Under the pieces are notes generated by a model that worked only from the letters and a program-made list of their open reading frames with translations, made no database searches and had not been told where the DNA came from. A stretch of 64,000 nt of DNA from Daphnia pulex (Eukaryota; Arthropoda; Branchiopoda; Diplostraca; Daphniidae). Shown here piece after piece: positions 36,260 through 49,400 of the stretch; the first letter of the stretch is position 1; each line of letters starts with the position of its first letter. Both the position numbers and the translations under genes were made by a program. The stretch spans positions 1,550,001-1,614,000 of the forward strand of contig NC_060025.1 of assembly GCF_021134715.1 (NCBI RefSeq). The letters run 5' to 3'.

Positions 36260-39200
36260 CCGTCATGCAGAGATTGTCACGTATTGCCCCTCTACCTACC
36301 CAGACTCGTAATGCGCACCGAATGACATCCGCGTGAACAATCAAAAATTGGATATAAAAACAGGAAATCAAGTTAATCATTTACCTTGGGGAATATTTGG
36401 CCTTGCCCTGTGCGCAATATTGGCTCTCTAGGTCATCCTTGTTGCCAAATGAAATTCCCCAACTTATTGTTAACTTTGTACGAAATTTTCGTTTGAAAAT
36501 TGAAAATTAAGGCAAGTGCCCCGTTATACTGTAGGTAGACAATTAATAAATTGGAATTTTATTTCATTTTTCAACAATGAAAAAAAGAAAAAATAAAATA
36601 AAAGAAGAAGGAAATAACGGAATCACTTTGGTACACGTTGTTTGATAATTTGTGACGTCATTCGGTGCCCATTTACCGCCGAGGCGGGTGCCTAGTTTTG
36701 CTTGTTTGTCTCTCAACTTCTTTTACAATTTTTCAATGGAATCGTCAATGTGTCGTCGCACATCGTTGATTGTCTTTTCCTCCCTTGGAAACAATGATGT
36801 CATTAAGTAAATATCGTAGGCGGCCCAATTGAAGTTCATTCAAAGTTGAACTTTTGACCAGAAATTTTTTGTTCTTTTTTTTCCGAATCAAAAGAAAATT
36901 GGGGTTTTCTTTCGAGACAAAAATCCGTTTGGTTGGGTGCTGGTGGTGCACCACAGGATCTGGTTCACTGTCACAACTCTGCAGGAGGGAATTTGTGTTT
37001 CTTTTTTCGCCACTGAATAATAACGAACAAAATGAGGTTTTTGTTGTGTTTTGTGCCGGGATCTTCTTTTCCTTATGGGATGGTGTCCAGTTGGTTTTGT
37101 TGTCTTCTCGATCAATTATTCAGCGAACGCAACAATCGAGGTACATGTACGAGTTTATATCCAAAGAAGAAGAAGAAGAAGAAGAACAAGGCCAACAGGA
37201 AATCATAATCAAATAACCACAAAGTCCAGGCGAAAAAAGAGGAAATAAAAGGGAAATATTTCTTCTTATTGTGTGAATGTGAGCGGGTCTAGCCCGTTTT
37301 CTTGTTAGTCACGGCCCTCACACACACACACACACACATGGCCGGCTGGGGTGTTTTATCTATGCCAGGAAGTCGGGCGACAAGTTCACGAAATCAAAGA
37401 AGAAGAATAAAAGGGGCTCCCATTTTCTATCATTCTTCTGTGCTGCTTTTTGTTTATTATTACTATTATTGGATTATTGTTATTATTTGTCGTAACTTTG
37501 CTGCTGCTTCCTATATCCTTGCCGCTGGCCATCACCACTTGGTATTGTAGCTTAGAGAGCGAGCGAACACACACACATATTATATACGACGATGACAACA
37601 ACAGCGGGAATTTCAGTTTCCTCGGGGGCTCAGTTGCCAACGCGCGCAATACTTTTTTCTTTTTCTTTTTTTCGGGTTGGCTAATGTTTTCCCAGTATAC
37701 CCGCCAACGACCAAGTATCCCGGGTGACGTTTACGTGAGTGGTATAGTAGTGAGTAGTTGTAGTACATTAAGAAATAAATTTTTCAAGAGAGAGAGAGAG
37801 ATAAGAGATGAATAATACAAGAAGGGCACTCTCCACTACACCGGGGTAGTAAAAAGAAATAGCCCGGGCGGAAGTCGTTTGCGCAATTTGAATGCCCCCC
37901 GCGGGCTAGCGCGCGAAAATTTGAAATAAAAAAGAAGATACTAAACTGGGGAAAGATGATGATGAAGGTTCTAGAGACACTCCCGTATATGTGTTATGGT
38001 TTTTTTTAAAAAAACTCTTCCGGTTCGGGTTAGGTAAAAAAAAAAAGAAAAATTTGAATATTTGAATAAATAACTTCTTCTAACCAGTTTAGAATTTTTT
38101 TGAGCTGAAAAATTTGTGTTCGGTTCATCCGTGAAAATGTGTGTAGAGTCCAGTGGCAATCGGCGACTTAAACGAAGCGTGAAAAGTGAGGAAGGGATTG
38201 CCCTTTTGTTCTTGAACACGAAATAAACGCGCCATGGCCATTTTTTGTTTTTTTAACGAATGAACGAACGAACGAGACGCTCGAGTTGAGTCTCCGCAAA
38301 ATAAAATAATGAGACGTTGAACAAGAAAGCCCGAAAGATGATCGATAATCCCGGATCCCCCCTCTACTTTTTTGGCGACATGTTGGCGCGATTTAAATTT
38401 ATACGCATCGCATTTCACGAAACATCTTGTTCTTTGTGTCTTATCACAAATTGTCGTCCACAACTAGTTGACAAACGACTTTACTTTTTTTATTTTTGTT
38501 TAGTAAAGGAGGGGGGGATTGGCCATTTTGATTTGTTTATTATCTGATCTTTCACCAGATCGTTTTCCGGTTGACCGGTGGACACGTGACATTTTTTTTT
38601 CAGTTGCCGGGAAGAAAAAAATTGACGCAATTGCAGGTGACAGAGTGTAGTAGATGCAGCTACTACTGAAGCAATCAAATGTTCTTCTTCTATTGTCCAG
38701 TCCGGTTATTTTTTTTTTCTTCTTTTCGTTCGTGCGTAATATGTGGCGGTTGCCGCACCTTGTATCTGGGTGCGCCCCACAAAAGTCCGTACTACTACAA
38801 ACGGTTTCGTTGCGTCACTTTTTTCTCAGTCGGGCATATATACACAATGGAGTGTAGATTGCCAAATTGTAACAAGTAACGTGATTTTAATCAATCAAAA
38901 GGGAAACAAAAAATGTCGCCCGGTTTTATTTTTATAAAAAAAGACAATGGAAATTAAAGAAATGGACGCCGCCGGGTTCCGCAATGATCTAACAGACAAG
39001 AGACCCAAGAAGTCTTAAGGTTGTTTCATTTTTTTTTTTCCCACCCTCACACACACTCAGGTGCACAGGCCGGAAGCTCGACGCATTCCTCTTTGTCACC
39101 GCTGGGCTATCAGTGTCGGTACCATCATCGTCCGTCCAGCAAGGCCGTTTCCCTCCTTCTTCTAATACGTCATCCATTTTTCTTTTTTCCCTCATTTCTT

Positions 39201-41543
39201 AAATTTATTGTTTTTTTGTTGTGTTTGAACTTGGCGCGGCCGGATTTCCCCTACACGATTGCAGAACCACTTGAAATTGACAAACAACAGCGAACCTCGA
39301 ATGAACCTCTTTGATTTTTTGATGGTTTTATTTGAATTTAGCGGAGAAATAATAATGATTGCGATTGTTCCGGTGTTGACAGATTATGAGTAACGGTTCA
39401 CTCCCGCCTTTTTTTGAATAAATATTTGTTTTTTTATTTTTTTACTTTGGCCGATAAATTTGGGTAATCACGGTCTAGACGACGCGACCTTTAGTTGTTT
39501 TCCCTCTGATTTCCTCCTATCTTGTTCTCTCTCTAGCTCTGTCTTGTTAAAAAATGCGCGTTGTAGTAAAAGTAGCGGATTGATGGGCGGACAAACACAC
39601 ACGGAAAAAAATAAAATAAAACATAATTTTTTTTTGTGTTTTCCCGATAAAAAAGAAGAAGCCAAGAAACCGGTTGATTGGCGCCAACTTTGATAGCCGC
39701 GCGCCGCAATCTCTTTTTCACACAAATTTACACACACGAGTACAGTAAGAGAGGGGGTTGAATTCCAAGAGCCTACCCGGATGGAATTAATGAATGTAAA
39801 TAATTGAAATAATTATGACGTCAAAAAAAAACCGAAGAAATTGAAGTGACGCGAATTTTCGAATTATTTGACGAATCATTATTATTATTATTTATTTATT
39901 TATTTATTTTGTGGCTGGAGCGCTGGAATTCATCGGATGCATCGGTGCAACGCAATCGCGCCCACAGATCGTCCGCGGATGACGAAAAAGTTGACAAAAA
40001 CCAGGAAAAATAAAATAAGCAAACAAATTTGAAAGAGACAATGAACTCTCGGGATCACTCACTTGTCGTTACGTAAAAAAATAAATTCGATTAAAGTATT
40101 TTATTTCAGCCCCCCCTTCCTTTTTTGGCTGACCTCTGAAATTCCGCTCAATCCGCGGAATGTTCTTTTTATTTTATTATTTCCAATTCCAACCCGACGT
40201 CGGTGAAATTTTCACGCAAGAATTCAGTATTTGTATTTTCCGTCTTTTTTAATATTTTATTAAAACGTTAGGTACCGCAGAGAGGTAGGTACCATCCGGT
40301 TGCAATCGAGAAAACTGTTTCTTATTTTATTTTACATTTCACCGTTGCACTCTCTCGCCATTTTTTCTTTTTCACGTGAAAAATGACAAAAATATAAAAA
40401 TCAAATCGGCCAGGAATTTGATTAGGTCATTTGCCTCTTCCCATCACGGCACAGTTGACATGTCGGTAGGGAAAGATTTAAAAACAAAAATGGATGGACC
40501 ACCATATCGAGTACCGAAGGAAGGTCGTTCACTGCCGTGGTGAATTCCTTTTGATTTTAAATTTATTTTCTTTTTGCGCCACCACCTTCCGTCAGATGTG
40601 AAAGATCAAACAGACAAACTTCCAACTATTTTCCTTCAAGTCGTACGAGTCGTAAAAATTTATTTTTGACATTTTTGTTTTTTTATTTCGACGCCGGATC
40701 GACCGATCGACCCGTTTGTTGTCCTAATTATTGCGTCCGCCCTTTGGCGGGATTGGAGCACGCACTGTAAATCAAATTGACACGAACGAACGGTTCGGGA
40801 AAAACAAAAAAATCAAAATGTTTGTCTGAATTTTTCGTGATTCGGTTGTGGGAAAAATGTTATTTGGTGTTTTTTGTTATTTCGTTCTCTGGTCATCGTA
40901 TAATGATTTATTCCTCTATTTCTTTTTGGTTGTTCCTAGTTTTTTCCCTACACACACACACTCTGAAAAATGACGTCGCTGCTCCAGTGTCTTGTACAGG
41001 AGCCCGACTTGGCAATATTAGACGTGACGGGCTGTGACCGGTGACCGTGTCGGCGCGGATGTTTGATGGGATGATTTTGATGATGATGGCGCCTCCGAAA
41101 ATAAAAGAAAGAAGAAGAAAACCAGGTGAAAATGCTAAGATAATCCACTACTGGCACTACTATACTATACAAGTTGTTGTATTCTTTTATAGCGTTTCCT
41201 TCGGTTCCTCTATCCACTTTTGGGCCTCTCACGAAAAGAAGGAAGAAGAAGAAGAAAATAAAAAGAAGAAACAGTTTGCTGGCCTTTTCCGCTACTTGAA
41301 TCCATCGCTTGGAGGTGTACGTGTGTGTGTGTGCTTTAAGTCGTTTTTATCCGGCTATGCTTTTATTTCATTTTATTTTATTTTAAGGGAAATGATTAAA
41401 ATAAGAAAATTTTAGATACACCCTTAATCGGTTCCATCGCATTTTAAATAATCTGGAATTTTTATGTTAGATTTGAATTTGAATTTCTTTTCTATGAAAT
41501 TTGTTGGTTATTTCTTTTAATTTTAGGATATGACCTCTCTTGT

Positions 41544-41564
41544 TGCTGCTGCTGCTGCTGCTGC
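41544..41564 (+). repeat. (TGC)7 trinucleotide repeat
   Basis: A run of seven TGC/GCT units lies within an open plus-strand frame that would encode polyalanine. It starts just after an ATG and a possible acceptor (attttag) and lies about 700 bp upstream of the likely tenectin first exon. Confidence 0.8.
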
Positions 41565-42239
41565 CAGGGGGTTGTCCCGGCGCCGCCTGGGCGGAGACTC
41601 GGTCCGTCCCCCTCTTTCCTTCAACTCTTCTTCTTCATGGTTGGGGTGGGTGGGTGAGCGCTGGTGGGTGGTAAGAGTAGCACGGCCACTAACTTACCAA
41701 GTACTTTGATCATAAAAATCGATTTAGTTTTTTTTTTTTTTAAATTTATTTATTCATTTCGAATTAAAAAGAAAAGAAAATTATCTAAAAATTTCAATTC
41801 CGTCAATTCAGGTTTTTCACCATTTTTCTATTATCTATTTTACCTGATTTATATTTTATTGATTTATAATTTTTTTTTTCTTTGAAAATTGCGTTTGTCA
41901 AATTCTACTGGAATTGTTATCATCACATGTTTGACTTGTCTTGTGCCACGCGCGCTCTTCAAGTTCTTTAGTGGAGAGGGGGGTAGGGAGGGATATTATC
42001 ATCATCTTCTTCTTCTTTCTTTCTTTCCTTGACTACTCCGACATTGGCTCCCGCCTCCCAACCCGACTGTGCACCACCCACCCACCGCCGCCGCCACATT
42101 TTATTTTATTTTTTTTTATTTTTTTTTCGTCTTATTTTTTCTTATAATTTTTTCACCACCACCACAACCCGCCAGGAGACCTCAGCAAGTCCCTCCCACC
42201 CCACCCCACCGGGCCCCCCTCCGCATAGCCCCCGCTCGG

Positions 42240-42586
42240 CTATTTAACGCAGATCTCCGGCTGCCGACCAGCGTGAATTCTCCATCAACATCGGCCGGAA
42301 CCAGTCGAATACATTTCCTCCCTCCGAAAAACAAAATTTCTAAACGAACGAACTCGAACTCTGAAAATCATCGGACGGTTTTATTTTCCAAAGTTGAAAT
42401 TTTATCAAAATTTTTTAGAAAAATTTCGTGTGAGAGAAACAAATTTGAATTTGAAAATCGTCCCGTTGTCCGGAAACAACCCCCCAACTAAAGTGCGGAT
42501 CAACGACCCAAATCAACTTTAAAAAACGAAGGAGAGAACCACACAAGCAAAAGTTGAATTAACACACACACAAACAAACAAACAAG
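42240..42586 (+). promoter_or_regulatory. probable 5'-untranslated first exon and core promoter of tenectin
   Basis: A strong donor (AACAAG|gtaagtcc) at 42587 follows A/C-rich sequence (ACAAACAAACAAACAAG) typical of arthropod 5' UTRs. A TATA-like TATTTAA lies at 42241. The next plus-strand exon in the gene model begins at 46466. The start of this exon is not fixed. The 3.9-kb first intron (42587-46465) would then separate the promoter from the coding sequence. Confidence 0.4.
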
Positions 42587-45500
42587 GTAAGTCCATTATA
42601 TATTCTCCGTTTTGTGTTTTTATCCGGATCGCAGGTTCTTGAACTCTTCCGCTACTATTATTGCGAGATGGTCTTGTATATAGGAGATGGAAGGGTGTCT
42701 ACTTTTAGCTCAAATCCGGTTTTCCTTATATTTTAATTTTTTTTTTTATTTTTGGCTTATCACCAAAGAAAAAAAGAAAAATAATTATTCAGGTTTTTTC
42801 GTTAATTTATTCCCCTACCTCTCATCTTGGGCGAAAAATTTTTTGCGCCTTTTTTATCCTTTTGGTTATTTCCAATTTGGTTTTGTGTGAAAAAAAATAT
42901 TCGTTTATCGCGGAGGCGTCGATATGCACGCACAGTGTGTAATCACCTGCGCAGCAGAGGAGATTTGAACGAACGAACAGTGAACCTTTTTTGTTTTTCT
43001 AGAAAAACTGAATTTTGTTGACTTATTTCGTAACATCCAAGGATCTTTTTTTCCAAAATTTCATTCAAAAAACCCAAAAGTTTTTCTTCTTTTTATCTTC
43101 GCATGTTATTCTCGGGTCGGCGTGAAACCACGACGGCCTTGGGAATAGCCAAAAATAAGTTCTTCTTTTTTCTTTTCTTTTCTTTTATTCAAAAGAATAA
43201 AATATTTCATCGCCCACGCTGCCAAAGCCCTTCAATAATTTGTTGATTCGTCTGTCTTGTTTTTTTTAATATTTTTTTTTCTCTCTTAAAAAAAGAAAAA
43301 AAAAGATTTGAATAGTTTTGTATAAATTTATTTTCATAGTGTCACGATTTGGCCATTTTTTCTATCCTTTTTGCGCCATCTTCTTCTTCTTTGGTGGTGG
43401 TGGTGGTCTGGTGGTGGGGGGCGACATTGACTTGCGGGAACAGCCGACGTCTGCGGCCTTGACTGGAGAGGCTGGATCTTTTTTTTTTCGTGTGTTAAGT
43501 GTCTTGAGGGGGAGGTAGAGAGAAACCGAAATTTTTTTATTTTTGGGGCCGAAAAGAAACGGAAGCGTCCCCCCCCTGGAGGTAGTACACACACAACTCC
43601 GGCGGATCGTATTGTGTGTCTATATGGACTTGTGTATAAAAAGGACGCTCCTATCGATGAAGTCACCGTTTTGAATATCCCGGGAACAACAGCTCACACA
43701 CACACACGGGAAAAATCTGCATGCAAATGATTTTTTAAAATTCCATTACGTACAAGGGGGGGGGGATTAGTATTTTGTTTTTTTCCCGGTCGCTTAGAGC
43801 AATTAAAAATAATTAAAAGAAAAAAAAAAGGATAATGTTACCCAGCGGGGCAAATAAAAATAGAATTACAAGTCGATGACTTTTCACGCCGGTTCCAGAT
43901 GGTTTCAATCCGGCCCGGGTGTGTATAGATCGAACAAGAAGAAGAAGAAAATAAAAGAACCACGAGCGACCTTGGTTGAAGTGATCGCGCTGGATCAACG
44001 ATCATCCATTTTATATCATTCTTTTGTCCCAAAAATGTATTTCTTTTTCCAATAATAATTGAATTTTGGTTGTCGAGCAGCTCTTTTATTTTTTAAAAAC
44101 ATTTTCCAGATGATAAAATAAGCGATCGTCATCCTAGAATGGGTCAATTAGAGTTTGATAGTTGCTGCTGCAACAACAACAACTACTACTGTTGTTGTTG
44201 TATTATCAGGAATAAATTGTAGCCAAGTCATCGCCTCTTTTTTTTAAATTCGCCCGTCAACCTCAGCGCATCGAAATAAATTCTTTTTAAAAAAAAAGAT
44301 GGACAAGAAACTTTTTGGAACTTGGAAAAAAAAGATGGAAAGGAAATGGCGCCGAACGAAAAATAAGAAAAAAGAGGTTTCACTTGAATATCTTTGAAGA
44401 ATGTTTGGAAAATGAAAGAAGAAGAGGATCAGTTCAACGACATTGGGACGAAAAAGAAGAAAACAACTTTTTTTTTCTTCTTCTTCTTGTATTTGTTGCA
44501 CGCACAAGATTCGGCCGAGTGTGCACGGTGCGTTGCCTTTTCCTCCAAACCCTCCTGTATTTTTTTCCCAAGGACGGACCTCACGACGTCGGCCAGCCGG
44601 GCCAAAAACCCCTCAGACGTAGGACTTCTTTTCTTTTTCATGTAGACTACTGTCGTCTGGTCTCTTTTTACTTCTCACGAGATAAAGTGGCGGGACCGCG
44701 TAATTCAAATGGATGACGCTCCTTGAAATTCCTTGGAAATATTTCGCGTTCATTTGTTTTGAATTCTCTACTAGGTTTTCCCTATTTCGCAGACGGGAAT
44801 TTTGTTTCGCCAACAAATGCGCAAGATAAGACTTGAGAAGTAGCTAATAAATAAGTGTCGTTCATTCATCGCGTAGTCTAGTAGCTAGCTGTCAGATCCG
44901 TAAAAGGCCACGTGATCCGGCACAACCGGTTTTTATAAATTCAATTTTATTGTCCGGGGGTCGTCCGTCCTCACATCCTTTGGAATTATTTCAAGCTTCT
45001 TAAAACCTCTTTTTTCATTCATAATGATGACGTCATTAGTTTTTGTGTCCTAAATAGGAAATTGGATGTTATGCTAATTCTAATGGGGAGGGGCCGTTGG
45101 GGATTTTCCCAGACGGTCGGGAATTTGACCCAGCACGAAATGTGTGTGGACGTGGTCAGGCGTTACCGTTTGTTTTTTTAGCTGGGCGATTTTTATTTTA
45201 TTTAAAAAGAAATAAAATAAAAGAAAAAAAGAACTTTGTTTGATTTACTTTCGTTCCCTGAATTCGTTGGCGCCTAACGGTTCCGTCCGGTCCCGACTGA
45301 CCGAACGGGTTCGCGGCCAATTGTCACGCCGAGTTACCCAAATTCGATTCAAATGTTCGCGGTGGGCTTTTGACCGAGGAAGTAAGTGAATATAATAATA
45401 CATCACAACAAACATTTGATAGTTTAGGGAAATGAGGCCAATTTTCATAGTTATCCGCTTCTGGGCGTCGCCTTTTTTTCAAATGTTATTATTTTGAATT

Positions 45501-46026
45501 TGTGTCGAATATAATGAAACGCGTGCACACCATTTTTTTTTTTTTCCTACAAAAAGTAGAAAAAGATGACGTGGCACTTTCGATTTCATCCCTCGCAAGA
45601 AAAATGAAAGAATATTATTATTATCTTATTATGTTATTGCCCAGGCTTGGCTGGATTGTAGTTGTTGTTGTTGTTGGGACTGGTCCAACAACTTCATGGT
45701 TGCTGTCCAGTTGGCAAAGCCCAAGTAACATTTGAAATAATAATAATAATACAACGTAAAAAAAAAAATGTTAATTTTGATCGTGCGTGACTATCTGGTC
45801 ACGACGTCTCTTCTTCCTTTTCTTCTTCCGATCCGGCCGATTCTTAACACAACAACAAGACCCTAACGTTCAAAGTTCACCAAAACTCACCAACAATTAT
45901 TTGACACCTTTTATTCGTTTCCTCCCATACATAATAAATAAATCGAGGGGTAACTGACCTTTTTTTTTGGATGAGGAATATCGAAGGAAAAATAATTCCG
46001 GACGTTTTCCGGTCGTGAGAGAAGAA

Positions 46027-46158
46027 TTTTTTTTTTCGTGCGGGATAAAACAAAAAATAACAAAAGTGAGAAAAAAGGACTGTGCGCACTTTCACACAAC
46101 TCCTCCTTTTAGCCTCACTTTTTGTTTTTTATCCCGCACGAAAAAAAAAAAAAAAAAA
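46027..46158. repeat. foldback inverted repeat in tenectin intron 1
   Basis: The left arm 46027-46070 starts with T10 and CGTGCGGGATAAAA. The right arm 46114-46158 is nearly its reverse complement, ending TTTTATCCCGCACG followed by about A18. The only differences are a small internal indel and the length of the homopolymer. About 43 nt of unrelated sequence separates the arms. The structure resembles a short non-autonomous foldback element or a MITE remnant. No target-site duplication was established. Confidence 0.6.
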
Positions 46159-46404
46159 TTGTGCGGCTGTTCGTGTGTGTGTGTGTGGGAAGTGCGTGAA
46201 CTTGAACTTGAGGGTGGGATATAATTTTTCCTCGCGGGATCCGTCCCGAGCGACTTCACGCTGAGACAAACGGGTTTTCTGTTCACGTACGTGTGTACAT
46301 TGCCCTGCGCAATCCGCTTTTCTTTTTTTTTCCCCCAATTTCCGCCTTCACGAAATAAATGTTGAAATTTTCTCCGAAAAAAATAATTATTTAAAATTTG
46401 AAAT

Positions 46405-46438
46405 TTTATTTTATTTTATTTTATTTTATTTTATTTTC
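46405..46438 (+). repeat. (TTTTA)n pentanucleotide repeat
   Basis: About six to seven tandem TTTTA units lie 30 nt upstream of the acceptor of the tenectin signal-peptide exon. They form part of a long T-rich tract. Confidence 0.85.
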
Positions 46439-46466
46439 TAGAAAGAAAAAAAAGCCAATTAGCAGG

Positions 46467-49400
46467 ATGATTCGCCGAGAAGGAGGAGTCGGTGGAGGAA
46501 CAGGAAGAGGAACGACGCTTGCGGCCCTGGTAGCCCTGATGCTCCTGGCTGGACTGACCCATTACACAGTCACTGCCGGTAAGTGCCATTGATTACATTT
46601 CGTGAATCTTTTTCATCACATCGTCTGAATTGGGGATTTACCACGATGACTGTGTAGAAATAAAGAAGACAAATATTCATTTCTTTTTTCGTATGGACCA
46701 ATGGCAATCAGTTGGAGGACGACACCTGATTGTTATTTGTTGCTCTCTTCCTGGTGGTTTCTCTCACCTCCCAACTTATTTTTTTTGACTAGTTGTTGTT
46801 GTTGTTGTTGGGTTTCCCGTGTGATTATGCTACAAACACGCACAAAAAAGTTGCGCGCATCCTTCGGAGTTAGGCTTGGGATTATTGGGCAGATGTTTTT
46901 CTTTGGGAGGAGATGGGGGGGAGCTCCTTGTCACGCAACTCGAACGCGTGAAAAATGGGGGAGGACACACAGGTAGACAATTGCAAACAATTGCTCTTAT
47001 CATCGTCATCATCATCATCTCTCGCCCGTATTTTCCCTGTGTAATAACAAGTCGTAAACGGCCATGAAAAAACACGGTACGGCCGCCAGGAGAAGAAGCC
47101 AAAAAAAGGTCGGCGTGAAAATTGGAATTTTCTTTTTTTAGAAAAACGCCAATGGACTTTTTCTTTTTCCCACCGAATTGAACTGACAATTTCACGGTCG
47201 ACCAATTTCTTCTTCTTCTTCTTCAAGATTTTAAAATTTTCTTTTTACGACTCCAACACGAAAAAAAGATGACACTTAATTTCTTTTTTCTTCTTTTACG
47301 GCGGCCATGAGTCACGAATCAAGTCACAAAAATCAAACAAATAATAAAACATTTAAAATAATTATTTTTTATGTTGTTGTTTGTTGATTTCTGGCGCTCG
47401 ATTTGAATTCGACTGGCGTTTAGAATTTTTTGTTTGCCGTTCCGCAAATTAAACTTGCACACCCACATGTGTCTGATACTCGCCAGATGGCAATCGCATT
47501 CTTTAGTCATTCCGCTACCTACAACAACAACAACATTCCGGATGTTCACCGATCCGCTCCAAGACAATTTCCTTTGCCGAAAGTGTAGGAAAAAACTAAC
47601 ACAAGTCCCAAAAATCCTTGAAAAAGTAGTTTTCACTTGAAATTATTCGACGACAAAAAAAAAACAAATTCTGAACCGAACGTAATTGGCTTCCTGTCAT
47701 TTCGCTTCAAATCGAATCAAATCATAAATTTAATGTCACACGCCAAGGGCCCTTTTGATTTTATTTTTTCCCCCAAAAAATTCACACGTATTATCGTTTT
47801 AGTTTCACCCCGTTTGCGATTTGCATTCGCTTTCCAAATGTTGTCGGTCCCCCACGTGTTTTTATCCAAATTTCCTTTTTTTTTTCTCGACTGAATTTGT
47901 GTGTTTGATCCATTTCAAATTTCGGGAAAATTCTCCTTTTTATTTTCACGGCTACTTTGGAGAAAAAAAAAATTCTGTTTTCCTTTGCCGCTCGAAAGAA
48001 TTCCAGTCACAAAGTTTGGACAAAACATTTTTTATTTTCTTACCATAGAGAACACCTTGTTCTTTGACTATCCCACGAATGACTGGGCACAACCTTTTTC
48101 TCTCTAAAAATAAAAAAAATTCGATTTGATAAGAAAATGTTGCGGATCTTTGACGGTGCGTGTCTTATCACTTTTTTGACTAATTGGCCTCAATTATTAT
48201 TTTTTTCTTTCCATGTTTTTCTTTACCGGCATCTACAGCTCCATGGGAATCGGAACCGGAATCAGGTATAAATCATCAATAATAATCACCCTACCCTCTA
48301 GTCCTGCCAAATGATGATTCATCTTCTTTCGGCTCGAAAAATGGCGCGCTCGCCGCCATTTTTAAATGTCCAATTCTTGATTCTCGTTTTTTTGTGTGTT
48401 TCGCATTTTGGCCGGGCAACGCCATACAGGATGTTACTACATGTTCCAGCACTACAGCGAAGGTGACCGTATCATCACCAACGAGCCTTGCCTCAACTGC
48501 ACCTGTCACGACTCGATGCTCATGTGCTTCCTCAAGGTCTGCCCGTTCGCCAAGCCCATCGGCCAGGACTGCCAGATCGAAAAGCGGCCCGATCAGTGCT
48601 GCCCCATCATTACCTGCCCAGAACGTAAATGCTGGCCCATTGCCAAAATCATCTCGTCTTTTTTATTCCTTTTTTTCCTTTTTTCAATGGGGTTGAAAAT
48701 AAAAAGAAGAAGATGGAATCTTCTTTGATTCCGCCATTTTAATAATAAATGGAATGGTGATGTCAGAGATGAAGAATTTCTGCTGGCCAAAAAGAACAAA
48801 AAGTTGTTGTAGACATCCTTGATCTTGACTCTTATTTTCTTGTTTCGTTTTTTTCTCTTTGAATAGTTCCGGTGCCCATTATGAGCATGAACATGACCTT
48901 GCCGGGAATGGGCAGCATCTCCGGCGGCGGCAGCGGTTCATCCGCCCCGTCATCATCGCCTTCTGGCGGCGGCATCGCAACGGCCGTGACGACGACATTT
49001 CGACCTCCGCAAACGGTGGTGACGCCATCCGGAAGCGTCAACCTGGCCGACACGGAGGGCTGTCTGATTGACGGCCAATTTTACGGCGACGGAGCCCAGG
49101 TCCCATCCGATCCGGCCAAGCCTTGCGACCTCTGCTACTGCATCCGCAACCACACAGCCTGCGTCATGCAGGAGTGCGTCCTCCAGGTTGAAGGCTGCTC
49201 GCCCGTCTTGCTGGACGGCGTCTGCTGCCCGGTCCGCTACGACTGCGACGCTACCAACTTGACCAGCTCGACGACGCCCATCCCCAGCGGCGGACAGTTT
49301 GGCTGCGTACTAGACGGCCAGTCGTACAGCGACGGCGACTTTGTCCCATCCAGCAACCCCTGCGACTATTGCTACTGCATGCACGGCGACATAGTCTGCG

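Larger units (their letters stand above)
31404..42239. other. 10.8-kb gene-poor region between SMG6 and tenectin
   Basis: No recognisable protein family was found on either strand. The DNA is AT-rich, with many GAA/TTC, CA and ATT microsatellite tracts. Items noted are: a strong isolated donor (aataag|gtaagt) at 32934; a candidate minus-strand exon at 34305-34491; a cluster of hairpins at 36117-36259; and a candidate plus-strand exon with a polyalanine tract at 41529-41670. Distal regulatory DNA or 5' exons of tenectin may lie here. Confidence 0.5.

Noticed and set aside
44168..44203. CAACAACAAC...GTTGTTGTTG palindromic trinucleotide hairpin
   Set aside because: Formed by two opposed simple repeats, which is common in this genome. 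No further structure around it.
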